Source: Desulfovibrionaceae bacterium UBA3823
GTDB lineage: Bacteria; Desulfobacterota; Desulfovibrionia; Desulfovibrionales; Desulfovibrionaceae
DNA: 8,178 bases
Direction: 5' to 3'
Assembly: GCA_002369295.1 (NCBI GenBank)
Contig: DFDR01000164.1
Coordinates: 889-9,066, forward strand
Shown: piece by piece, positions 1 through 6,562 of the stretch
Numbering within the stretch: the stretch's first letter is position 1
How the letters are laid out: each line of letters starts with the position of its first letter
Position numbers and translations under genes: made by a program
The notes under the pieces: model-generated
What the model was told of the DNA's origin: nothing
What the model saw: only the letters and a program-made list of their open reading frames with translations
The model's database searches: none

Positions 1-907
1 CGGACTGATCCGCGAGGAGAATCCTGAAGACGAGGCTGAAGCTGGCGACCTGCCCGCTCCCTACTCGGACGCCTGTTTTCTGAGCGAGGTCTACATGTCC
101 CGGGAGCGCTTCGAGCTTCTGAAAGGAGTCCTCAGAACCAAGAAGAACGTCATTCTTCAAGGCGCGCCAGGCGTGGGCAAGACCTTTGCGGCACGGCGCC
201 TTGCCTGGGCTCTCATGGGCGAGAAGGACGATTCCCGCATCGAATTTGTCCAGTTCCACCAGAACTACGCCTACGAGGACTTTGTCATGGGCTACAAGCC
301 CTCGGGGGAGGGCTTTGAGCTCAAGTACGGGGTCTTCTACCGCTTTTGCCAGAAGGCGGCCAACCAGCCCGGCAGGGACTTCTTCTTCATCATCGACGAA
401 ATCAACCGCGGCAATGCCAGCAAAATCTTCGGCGAGCTGCTCATGCTCATCGAAGCCAGCTGGCGCGGGATCACGGCGACGCTGGCCTACAGCGGTCTTC
501 CCTTTGCCGTGCCGTCCAACCTCTACCTTGTCGGCATGATGAACACGGCAGACCGCAGCCTCGCCATGATCGACTACGCACTGCGCCGGCGCTTCAGCTT
601 CTTCGAGATGCGTCCCGGCTTTGATGCCGAGGGCTTTGCGGCCTACCGCCAGAGCCTTGCCAGCGAGGCCTTCGACAGACTGGTTGAAGCCGTGAGGGAG
701 CTCAACGCCGCCATCGCCCAGGACAGGTCCCTTGGCAAGGGGTTCTGCATAGGCCACAGCTTCCTCTGCGGGCAGGAGCGCTGCACGGCGGCGCGGCTGC
801 GTTCAATCGTCGAGTTTGACCTTGTTCCCCTGCTGGAGGAGTACTGGTTCGACGATCAGGCCAAGGCCGGGCAGTGGGCGGAGAGGCTGAGGAGCGCCGT
901 CCAGTGA
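1..907 (+). CDS. mcrB: McrB-like AAA+ GTPase subunit of a McrBC restriction system (5' end outside window)
   Basis: Motor subunit of a McrBC-type modification-dependent restriction enzyme: a hexameric GTP-driven translocase that recruits the McrC nuclease to modified foreign DNA. The frame is open from base 2, so the N-terminal DNA-recognition domain lies upstream and is not visible. An internal ATG at 95 is not the start, because the codons before it read as typical McrB linker (PYSDACFLSEVYMS). Visible AAA+ motifs are Walker A GAPGVGKT (161-184), Walker B FFFIIDEINRGN with the D-E pair at 395-400, the McrB sensor signature MMNTADRS (from 536) and the arginine-finger region ALRRRF (578-595). 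The MNTxDR motif is characteristic of the GTP-using McrB branch. It ends in a TGA that overlaps the next gene's GTG. Target modification cannot be inferred without the N-terminus. Confidence 0.93.
   Translation, partial: GLIREENPEDEAEAGDLPAPYSDACFLSEVYMSRERFELLKGVLRTKKNVILQGAPGVGKTFAARRLAWALMGEKDDSRIEFVQFHQNYAYEDFVMGYKPSGEGFELKYGVFYRFCQKAANQPGRDFFFIIDEINRGNASKIFGELLMLIEASWRGITATLAYSGLPFAVPSNLYLVGMMNTADRSLAMIDYALRRRFSFFEMRPGFDAEGFAAYRQSLASEAFDRLVEAVRELNAAIAQDRSLGKGFCIGHSFLCGQERCTAARLRSIVEFDLVPLLEEYWFDDQAKAGQWAERLRSAVQ
890..907 (+). promoter_or_regulatory. Ribosome binding site and start/stop overlap coupling mcrB to mcrC
   Basis: AGGAG (890-894) sits nine bases before a GTG at 904. The GTG shares two bases with the TGA stop of mcrB (GTGA, 904-907). 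This sets the mcrC start and suggests termination-reinitiation. Confidence 0.75.
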
Positions 908-1956
908 GCAGGCGCAGCGGCATACTCGTCAGGAACGTCTACTGCATGCTTGCCTACGCCTTTCAGGCCCTTCGCCAGAAGCGCTGGGAGGACTTGGGCG
1001 CAGAGAACTTCGAGCATGTGCACGACCTCTTTGCGGCCATCCTCGCGCGGGGCATGGCCCGCCAGCTCAAGCAGGGGATATACCGGGAATATGTGCCGGC
1101 CGAGGCGGAGCTTGCCGGCCTCCGTGGACGCATCGACATGCGGCGGAGCATGCTCAGCCGGCTTGCCGGCAGGCGCACGCTGGCCTGCGCCTTCGACGAG
1201 CTCTCCGAGGACAACCTGCTCAACCGCATCCTGAAGACGGCCGCGCTCCTGCTCCTGCGCCACGGACGGGTCCATGCCAGTCGCAAGCAGCGACTCCTGC
1301 AGGTGCTGCCGGGCTATGCCTATGCCGGGACCATCGATCCAAGCCAGGTGCAGTGGCCCTCCGGGCGCTTCCAGCGCGGCGCGGCCGAGTGCCGCATGCT
1401 CGCCGGCCTGTGCCGGCTGCTCTTCGACGGCATGCTCCTCACGACGGAGCAGGGGGAGCTCAGGCTTGCCTCCTTTCTGGACGGCCAGCAGATGTGCCGG
1501 CTCTTCGAGAAGTTCATCCTCGAGTACTACAGCCAGGAGCGCCCCTGCGGCGTCTCGGCATCCTCTCCCTGGATAGCCTGGGCGCTGGACGGCGGGCAGG
1601 CCAGGGGGCTTCCCGCGATGCTGACCGACGTCGCGCTGGAAAAGGACGGACGCTGCCTCGTCATCGATGCCAAGTACTATGGCAGCGTCTTCCAGAGCCG
1701 CGGTGCGCAGTCCACCTTCCACTCGGCCAACCTCTACCAGATCTTTGCCTACGTGAAGAACATGGCTGCCGCCAAGGGGCCTTCCGCCACGGTGTCGGGC
1801 ATGCTCCTCTATGCCGCCACCGGCGAGAGGGTGCCGCCTTCCTCCTACCAGATGAGCGGAAACCGCATCGGCGTGAGGACGCTTGATCTGAACCGGCCCT
1901 TCGAGGAGATCAAAGCCCAGCTGGACGGCATAGCCAGCGAGCACTTTGCCGGATAG
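904..1956 (+). CDS. mcrC: McrC-like PD-(D/E)xK nuclease subunit of a McrBC system
   Basis: Endonuclease partner that binds the McrB ring, stimulates its GTPase and cuts DNA. I place the start at GTG 904, giving 350 residues. This GTG overlaps the mcrB stop (GTGA) and has AGGAG at 890-894, nine bases upstream, whereas the longer frame from 874 lies inside mcrB. The N-terminus ILVRNVYCMLAYAF matches the opening motif of the McrC family. The catalytic PD-(D/E)xK core is visible as D242 in the LTDVAL strand, followed by VIDAKYYG with D255 and K257. The basic, helical middle resembles the McrB-contacting region of the family, though I cannot map it precisely. Tight overlap implies translational coupling with mcrB. 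Reading frame and catalytic residues look intact, so the system should be active if mcrB is complete upstream. Confidence 0.93.
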   Translation: MSRRSGILVRNVYCMLAYAFQALRQKRWEDLGAENFEHVHDLFAAILARGMARQLKQGIYREYVPAEAELAGLRGRIDMRRSMLSRLAGRRTLACAFDELSEDNLLNRILKTAALLLLRHGRVHASRKQRLLQVLPGYAYAGTIDPSQVQWPSGRFQRGAAECRMLAGLCRLLFDGMLLTTEQGELRLASFLDGQQMCRLFEKFILEYYSQERPCGVSASSPWIAWALDGGQARGLPAMLTDVALEKDGRCLVIDAKYYGSVFQSRGAQSTFHSANLYQIFAYVKNMAAAKGPSATVSGMLLYAATGERVPPSSYQMSGNRIGVRTLDLNRPFEEIKAQLDGIASEHFAG

Positions 1957-1995
1957 GCAGGCTGGCGGCAGGCGCGGCGGCATGGCTGGGGCTCG

Positions 1996-2165
1996 CGCCG
2001 TCCCCTCAGCTTCATGCACCAGCAAGTTCGATCTTCCTGACCTGTTCAGTCTTCGAATTCGCCGCGCCGCGACTGTGCTGAAGTCCTTGCTCGGCAATCG
2101 ACAGCTCAACCCGCTTTCCTGCCATGCAGGCATCCACCCTTGAGCTGGCCCCCGCCGTCCCCTCA
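1996..2165. repeat. 13-bp direct repeat pair bracketing 144 bp
   Basis: CGCCGTCCCCTCA occurs at 1996-2008 and again, identically, at 2153-2165. The enclosed 144 bp contain the possible 37-codon frame. I found no terminal inverted repeats inside, so this is not a clear insertion element. It may be a relic of deletion or insertion, or coincidence in GC-rich DNA. Confidence 0.45.
2012..2125 (-). CDS. Possible 37-residue ORF or gene remnant, unrecognised
   Basis: An ATG at 2125 opens a 37-codon frame beginning MAGKRVELSIAEQG and ending in TGA at 2012. The residue mix (charged, helical, no long Arg/Pro/Ala runs) looks more protein-like than typical antisense shadows in GC-rich DNA. It lies exactly between the two 13-bp direct repeats. 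No strong Shine-Dalgarno is present (only a GGTGGA-like stretch) and I recognise no family. It could be a degraded gene fragment left by an insertion or deletion, or chance. Confidence 0.15.
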   Translation of the reverse strand: MAGKRVELSIAEQGLQHSRGAANSKTEQVRKIELAGA

Positions 2166-2261
2166 AGGAGTTCTTTGCTTCTTGAAGAAGTGCGGGAAAG
2201 CGCTGACCTGCTGGATGGCCTGCCTTGCCGCCTATTCCGGCAATTCCGGCAGGCCGGGCGC

Positions 2262-4007
2262 TCACTGCCCTGCGATGGCGGCAATGGCGAGCGTTTCCCG
2301 CGCCCTGGTCATGCCGACGTAGGCAAGCCTTCTGGCTGTCGCCTGCGCCATGTCCAGCTGGTCGAGGCCGATGAGGATGACGTGCGCGAAGTCCAGCCCC
2401 TTGGCGCTGTTGACCGTGGAGACGGTGACGCTGTCTGTGGTGATGTCGAAGGCGCGCTTGCTTGCCGTGTCCCGGGCTGCCCAGCGGGCCAGGACGCCCC
2501 GGGCCTCGACGGCATCGACGAGATCCTGCGGGAGGCTTTCCACGCCAGGCATTCGGGAGCGGGCGTAGAGGACGGCAATCTCGCTCATGGGCGCGCCTTG
2601 CCGCACCAGGCTGGCCACGGCCTCGGCGCAAGCCTGCACCAGCGCAGGCCCGTCCTTGGCCTGCAGCCTGCGGGGCTCGGGTCCGTCGGCGCCGGCATAG
2701 GCCAGACCGCCGGCTGGCGCCTCTTCGCCGAGGGCCTTCCAGGCTGCCCTGGCTATCTGCCGGGTGCTGCGGTACTGGCGCGAAAGCCTTCTGGTCCGCA
2801 TGCCCTCCACGGCGCTCCAGGCGCCGCCGCCCTGGTCGTAGAGGTCCTGGTTTTCGTCCAATGCCACGGTGAGCGTGCCGTGCGCGGGCAGCAGGCGGAG
2901 AACCACCTCGGCCATGCCTGGCGAGAAGTCCTGGCCTTCATCGACGAGGATGGCGTCCCAGTGCCCCTGGAGGGGATGGCTGCCGTCGAGGCGTTCCAGA
3001 GTCTCCTCGACCACGAGCCGGTAGAAGTCCCCGCTCTCGGCATGGGCCATGGGCTCGCCGAGGATGCGCTCGCACAGCGTGTAGAAGGGGACGACCTCGA
3101 CGCCGTCCGGGCCGAGGCTGGCGCCCTTGCGGGAGAGCAGGCGCCGGATGTAGGGGACGAGCGAGAGGTTGAAGCAGGTGACGAGCACGCGCCGCACGCG
3201 CCTGTCCATGCGGGGGAGGTTCCAGGCCTGGTGGGCGAGGACGAGCGTCTTGCCGCTTCCCGAGGGGCCCTGGACGAGCGTCCTGCCCGCGCCGAAGCGG
3301 CGGGCCAGATTCTCCTGCTCCTGGTCGAGGGCAAGCACGGTTTCGGCCTGGGCGGGACAGCCGGCGCGCTTCGGCAGGTCAAGGCGCACCACGGGAAAGA
3401 TGCGGCTCCGTATCCAGGCAAGGTCGCCGGGCGTGAGCGAAAAGGGGAAGAGGGGAGGGAAGTGCTCCTTCAGCCACTGCCTGAACTTGCCGCCCGATGC
3501 ATCGCGGGCGAGCGGCGAGGCCTCGCCGATTTCGTCCCAGCAGAGCACGCGGGCTTCGTCCATGACCTCGCCGAGTCTGGCCTTCCTGAAGTCCTCCCGG
3601 CTGACGTGGGGCAGGACGGCGCCCCAGGTGACGGGGCATGGCAGCTCCCGCTTCTGGCTCTGGCTCAAGCCTGGCTGGCGGCCCAAAAGGTGCATGAGGC
3701 TGTTGACGTACTCCCTGGCCTGGGCCAGCGGCTGCTTGCGGCGCTCGGGCCGGCCTGCGATCTGCAGAAGCGCCTCCTTGGGATTGAGCTCGAGGATCTG
3801 GCTGGCAAGCCAGTCCTTCACCTCGAGCACGACGAGGCCGCAGTCGGGCGAGAGCAGGATGAAGTCGGGTTCGCGGTCCTCGATGTCGGGCGAATACCAG
3901 GCAAGGAAGTCGCCGTCGGGACGGGCGGCCTTTTCGAGAAAGCGGTAGACGGCCTCTTCGCCGGCAGTGGCGAACGACTCGCACCTGGCGGGAAACATGG
4001 TTGCCAT
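2262..4007 (-). CDS. NERD-domain nuclease fused to a UvrD-like superfamily 1 helicase
   Basis: Predicted 581-residue DNA-processing enzyme. Residues about 10-75 form a NERD (nuclease-related) domain with a PD-(D/E)xK-type pattern: E17/E18 in GEEAVYRF, D48 in EPDFILL, then E62 and K64 in LVVLEVKDW. Residues about 235-581 form a superfamily 1 helicase: Walker A GPSGSGKT with K253, motif II VDEGQD with D356-E357, motif III-like ALDENQD (382-388), QYR (411-413), motif V SAKGLDF (534-540) and motif VI YVGMTRAR with R568 and R570. All ATP-binding and arginine-finger motifs are present. ATG 4007 is chosen because AAGGAG (4017-4022) lies nine bases upstream; the frame extends further to 4322 but that part is not protein-like. 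It lies 167 bp after the LRAT/YaaW gene on the same strand and converges on mcrBC. A role in degrading foreign DNA is inferred from context; repair is the alternative. Confidence 0.9.
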   Translation of the reverse strand: MATMFPARCESFATAGEEAVYRFLEKAARPDGDFLAWYSPDIEDREPDFILLSPDCGLVVLEVKDWLASQILELNPKEALLQIAGRPERRKQPLAQAREYVNSLMHLLGRQPGLSQSQKRELPCPVTWGAVLPHVSREDFRKARLGEVMDEARVLCWDEIGEASPLARDASGGKFRQWLKEHFPPLFPFSLTPGDLAWIRSRIFPVVRLDLPKRAGCPAQAETVLALDQEQENLARRFGAGRTLVQGPSGSGKTLVLAHQAWNLPRMDRRVRRVLVTCFNLSLVPYIRRLLSRKGASLGPDGVEVVPFYTLCERILGEPMAHAESGDFYRLVVEETLERLDGSHPLQGHWDAILVDEGQDFSPGMAEVVLRLLPAHGTLTVALDENQDLYDQGGGAWSAVEGMRTRRLSRQYRSTRQIARAAWKALGEEAPAGGLAYAGADGPEPRRLQAKDGPALVQACAEAVASLVRQGAPMSEIAVLYARSRMPGVESLPQDLVDAVEARGVLARWAARDTASKRAFDITTDSVTVSTVNSAKGLDFAHVILIGLDQLDMAQATARRLAYVGMTRARETLAIAAIAGQ

Positions 4008-4016
4008 GATGGCAGA

Positions 4017-4022
4017 CTCCTT
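4017..4022 (-). promoter_or_regulatory. Ribosome binding site deciding the start of the NERD helicase
   Basis: On the - strand AAGGAG lies nine bases before ATG 4007. A second in-frame ATG at 3998 would be 18 bases away, so 4007 is preferred. Confidence 0.8.
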
Positions 4023-4063
4023 GTCATGCGGACCTGGCGCCAGTGGACGGCTTCGGGAAGCTG

Positions 4064-4089
4064 CTTCAAGTCCAGCTTGAAGGCTGGAC
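4064..4089 (-). promoter_or_regulatory. Two overlapping, mutually exclusive inverted repeats upstream of the NERD helicase
   Basis: Dyad A is CTTCAAG (4064-4070), loop of 5, CTTGAAG (4076-4082). Dyad B is GTCCAGC (4070-4076), loop of 6, GCTGGAC (4083-4089). Both have perfect 7-bp stems and share bases 4070-4082, so only one can form at a time. They lie about 57-82 bases upstream of ATG 4007, in the gap after the LRAT/YaaW gene. They could be a leader switch or a double operator. No T-run follows, so I do not call a terminator. Confidence 0.35.
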
Positions 4090-4174
4090 GCTGGCCGGGG
4101 CGCTCCGTGCCGGCCGCAGTCCCATGCTAGCACCGGCTGGCCTGCCGCGTCAGAGCCGACCAGAACGCGTTCCG

Positions 4175-5650
4175 CTAGCGCGCCGGAAGCGGCGCCGCCT
4201 GCCCGGGCAGGGCGTACTTCATTTTCAGGCGCAGGAAGGCAATCTGAATCACCGCCGGGATGGTGACGCGGTAGGCGGGGCCGGCGATGTCGAAGGCCGT
4301 CCACAGGCCAGTCAGGATCCATCCTGCCGGCCCGGCAAAGAGGCTGACGGCACGCGTGATCGTGGCATTGGCCGCAAGCGAAAGCCCCCTGCCCAGCACG
4401 GCCTTGGCAACGGTGTTGGCAACAATGAGCGCGAGCTCGTAGGCGAGAAAGCCGCTGAGGCGAACCCCCGCCTGCAGGGCGAAGGCAACGGCCTGCGGCG
4501 TCAAGTCGGTCGTGTTGAGATGAAGATCGTTAACGAGTGTCTTTACCTGTTCAGGTGACATATTACTCATAGATTCTGTCAATATTTTTATCATTAGATG
4601 CATTTCAATAACATCTGTTGGTAAAGTTTTGTCATAAACTACTTTCATTTTGTCGCATACATCACATAAAATTTTCTTATAGATTACACCTTTACCGCCA
4701 CGAAATAATGTTGCTATAGAGTTAGCTCCAAAACATTGAAGTTCTGCTGCTATTTCTTTCCAATATTGATGATGATCTGGAGCATAGAGTTTATAAGCAT
4801 CGCTTACAGTTAACAGCTCTGTCATGCGCAGAGTGCCATCTTTATCTTTGATTAAATAATTGACAAGTGTATCAATATCTTCGTTTGGTACATGTTTTAA
4901 AAATTCAAGATCGGGATCTGGAATGTATGCTCTTTGTGTATTATTCTGACCATCAAGTTTCGTTTTGAATGGTGATAGAAGATTTGCATAATATTCCACT
5001 TGATGAGACTCATATAGCCCTGTCTTGCACCATATAGCAAAATGTTCACAGTTGTTTGTTATAATATTATAACCTTTTGCTCCTAATTTTGATCTTGCTC
5101 TCTTTACTGTTTCACTTGGACCGTATAAATGATATTTTTTCAGTTTTTCAAAATAATTGTTAACACAATCATGAATAAAATACTTACTTCTTTCGAAAGC
5201 AAGTTTTGTTTCATCAACATAGATTTGAGTTGGTTTCCCATACACATCTGGAAAATTTAAGCGAAAAATTCCAGAATCTTCTCTTGTAAATATCCTTAAG
5301 CTAGTTTCGATGATTGTATTATTCAGAGAATTAACATCGGACTCTTTTGAAGAAAAATGAATAACAGAATCATGATTTATATATACGCCATAATGATCAT
5401 AGGGGACAAGATTTAAAAGTGGCTTTCGTGGAATTCCTATAATATCTCCATATCGCAATTTTTTATCTCTATTTGATAAAAAAACTCGTTTAATATTAGC
5501 ATATATTTGTGATTTTATTTCTTTTATCTCATGTGATGCAACAGCTTTACTTGTTTCAACTTGATGAGTTGAAGTGTCAAATATGGATGGTAAATATTTG
5601 TATAAATTGTTTTCTATATATAAATCAATTTCTTTATTTGTTGAATTCAT
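4175..5650 (-). CDS. LRAT-domain (permuted papain-fold) protein fused to a YaaW/UPF0174-like membrane domain
   Basis: Predicted 491-residue protein. Residues about 60-225 are LRAT-like: YDHYGVYI with H86, a second histidine H98 exactly 12 residues later, and NNCEHFAIWC with nucleophile C201. This is the Cys-His-His set of the LRAT/HRASLS branch of the NlpC/P60 superfamily, whose members act as thiol acyltransferases or phospholipases. Residues about 243-478 resemble E. coli YaaW (UPF0174): DPDLEFLKHV, DKDGTLRMTELL, AAELQCFGANSIA, and near the end YRVTIPAVIQIAFLR. Residues 387-457 are strongly hydrophobic and may enter the membrane. ATG 5650 has AAGG (5659-5662) eight bases upstream; a TTG at 5656 is less likely. 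Codon use is AT-rich up to about residue 363 and GC-rich after about residue 383, suggesting a chimera. Context suggests a membrane-attacking or lipid-modifying defence effector, which is inference; YaaW itself has no established function that I know of. Confidence 0.85.
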   Translation of the reverse strand: MNSTNKEIDLYIENNLYKYLPSIFDTSTHQVETSKAVASHEIKEIKSQIYANIKRVFLSNRDKKLRYGDIIGIPRKPLLNLVPYDHYGVYINHDSVIHFSSKESDVNSLNNTIIETSLRIFTREDSGIFRLNFPDVYGKPTQIYVDETKLAFERSKYFIHDCVNNYFEKLKKYHLYGPSETVKRARSKLGAKGYNIITNNCEHFAIWCKTGLYESHQVEYYANLLSPFKTKLDGQNNTQRAYIPDPDLEFLKHVPNEDIDTLVNYLIKDKDGTLRMTELLTVSDAYKLYAPDHHQYWKEIAAELQCFGANSIATLFRGGKGVIYKKILCDVCDKMKVVYDKTLPTDVIEMHLMIKILTESMSNMSPEQVKTLVNDLHLNTTDLTPQAVAFALQAGVRLSGFLAYELALIVANTVAKAVLGRGLSLAANATITRAVSLFAGPAGWILTGLWTAFDIAGPAYRVTIPAVIQIAFLRLKMKYALPGQAAPLPAR

Positions 5651-5740
5651 ATACAAAACCTTGAATATAGAATCAACTCTAGTTTTCTGATATCTTTATT
5701 ATTCGCCTTGATTGTGATTTATTTCAAGCGTCGATTTTTC
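4557..5740. other. AT-rich island, probable horizontally acquired segment
   Basis: Composition falls sharply here. G/C counts per 60-base line are 15 at 4621, 23 at 4801, 17 at 5041 and 10 at 5461, against 41 at 4321. The right edge lies just beyond the promoter of the LRAT/YaaW gene, and the left edge falls inside that gene at about 4500-4560. The island thus carries the promoter, LRAT domain and first half of the YaaW domain. No integrase, tRNA or insertion-sequence ends are visible at either border. Confidence 0.8.
5698..5727 (-). promoter_or_regulatory. Predicted sigma-70 promoter of the LRAT/YaaW gene
   Basis: On the - strand, a -35 box TTGAAA (5727-5722, 5 of 6 to consensus) and a -10 box AATAAT (5703-5698, 5 of 6) are separated by 18 bp. 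Transcription would start near 5690, leaving a leader of about 40 bases with AAGG before ATG 5650. AT-rich DNA makes chance matches more likely, but position and spacing fit. Confidence 0.5.
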
Positions 5741-5825
5741 CGATGCAGGGAGGCATGCAATGCTTGAACATGGCCATATTGGCAGAGTCGTAATGACTGT
5801 CAGCGGGGAAGTCAACGGTCAAGCG

Positions 5826-5857
5826 CAAAAGGCCCAGAGGCAGGGCGCCTCTGGGCT
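5826..5857 (-). terminator. Intrinsic terminator after the small membrane-protein genes
   Basis: A perfect 9-bp stem, GCCCAGAGG (5832-5840) and CCTCTGGGC (5848-5856), encloses a 7-base loop. On the - strand it is followed by CTTTTGCG. It lies about 20 bases after the stop at 5878, as expected for that gene. The + strand copy has only TTTC, so it may work weakly in both directions and insulate the two gene groups. Confidence 0.8.
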
Positions 5858-5877
5858 TTCGCGGTCATGTCCGGTTC

Positions 5878-6552
5878 TCAGGCACCGGCTGCGCCGCTGT
5901 CCTGGCTGGCCTGTGCGCCGCGTTCCCTGCCGCCGGACGTTCCGTCCTGGCAGTGGGCTTCCAGGAGGCTTATCAGCCTGTCGCCTGCCCGGCCCGTTGC
6001 CTGCGCAAAGTCGCGCAGCCTGTCGCAGAGGCTGTCGAAGTCTTCGAGCCACCTGTCGTTGGCAAGGCTGTTGTCGATGGCGAAGGAGCCGGCATGCAGA
6101 ACGAAGCCCCCAAGCCTGACGCCAGCCTGGCGCTTGGCTGCCAGCAGCCTGTTGGCGCGCACGAAGACGGGCCTGTAGTGCTGGAAGAGGCTCTGCATGT
6201 CCCGGGCCTGGTCCTTGAGCATGGAGACGGCAAAGGCACGTCCCGTTCTTGTCATGAAGCCGTCCATGCGGCTTTTGGCCTTCTGGAGGACGCTCTCGCC
6301 ATCGATCTCCAGGGGGCCGAGGCAGAGCGGGCCGCTGTGCAGGCTGACGGAGGTGCACTTCATGGCGAGGGCGTTGATTTTAAAGAAGTAGATGGACAGG
6401 TGGAGACTGGCGGTAGATGCGTCCATGCGCGCAGCCTCCTCCGGCGTGAAGGCCGGATCGCGCCTCGACTCGCTCTGGGCGCTGCGCAGGGCGAGGCCGG
6501 TCAGGATGCCGGCGCCGGTCAGGGCGCCGCCGAGAAAGCAGGCAAGGTTCAT
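5878..6552 (-). CDS. Membrane-anchored protein of unknown function, 224 residues
   Basis: Not recognised. The protein starts MNLACFLGGALTGAGILTGLAL, so residues 3-22 form a glycine-rich transmembrane anchor or uncleaved signal. The remaining roughly 200 residues are soluble and mostly helical in character, with an FTPEEAARMDAS stretch near residue 35, a mid-protein segment rich in Met, Lys and Phe, and a Gly/Ser/Ala-rich C-terminal tail. No catalytic motif is evident. ATG 6552 is chosen for GGGAG (6559-6563) six bases upstream; the frame is open further upstream, but that part is an antisense-like Pro/Ala/Arg run overlapping the preceding gene. It starts 10 bp after the stop of the 106-residue gene, so the two are surely cotranscribed, and it is followed by an intrinsic terminator. 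Its anchor resembles that of the upstream protein (shared LAxFLGG). Confidence 0.75.
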   Translation of the reverse strand: MNLACFLGGALTGAGILTGLALRSAQSESRRDPAFTPEEAARMDASTASLHLSIYFFKINALAMKCTSVSLHSGPLCLGPLEIDGESVLQKAKSRMDGFMTRTGRAFAVSMLKDQARDMQSLFQHYRPVFVRANRLLAAKRQAGVRLGGFVLHAGSFAIDNSLANDRWLEDFDSLCDRLRDFAQATGRAGDRLISLLEAHCQDGTSGGRERGAQASQDSGAAGA

Positions 6553-6562
6553 GGCGCGCTCC

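Larger units (their letters stand above)
1957..2261. other. Convergent intergenic region between mcrC and the NERD helicase gene
   Basis: This 305-bp stretch separates the 3' ends of two converging genes. It holds no recognisable gene. Visible elements are a 13-bp direct repeat (1996-2008 and 2153-2165), a weak dyad near 2230-2255 built on GCCT, CCGG, CCGG and AGGC blocks, and a short dyad CTTCT-TGA-AGAAG near 2178. None of the dyads is followed by a T-run, so no convincing intrinsic terminator is seen for either gene. A 37-codon frame on the - strand (2125-2012) is described separately. Confidence 0.6.

Noticed and set aside
856..2631. 591-residue open frame on the - strand opposite mcrC and beyond
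   Set aside because: Its product is Arg/Pro/Ala/Gly-rich without any domain, it overlaps two well-supported genes, and it mirrors GC-rich codon positions of mcrC.
2124..4130. 668-residue open frame on the + strand opposite the NERD helicase
   Set aside because: It is a mirror of the helicase coding strand; no motif or plausible ribosome binding site, while the - strand carries complete NERD and helicase motifs.
4008..4322. N-terminal extension of the NERD helicase frame up to 4322
   Set aside because: The extension overlaps the 3' end of the LRAT/YaaW gene, is not protein-like, and ATG 4007 has an excellent ribosome binding site.
5760..6119. + strand frame from ATG 5760 with GGGAGG just upstream
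   Set aside because: The ribosome-binding-like sequence is good, but the frame runs through an intrinsic terminator hairpin and becomes Arg/Cys/Pro-rich shadow of the 224-residue gene.
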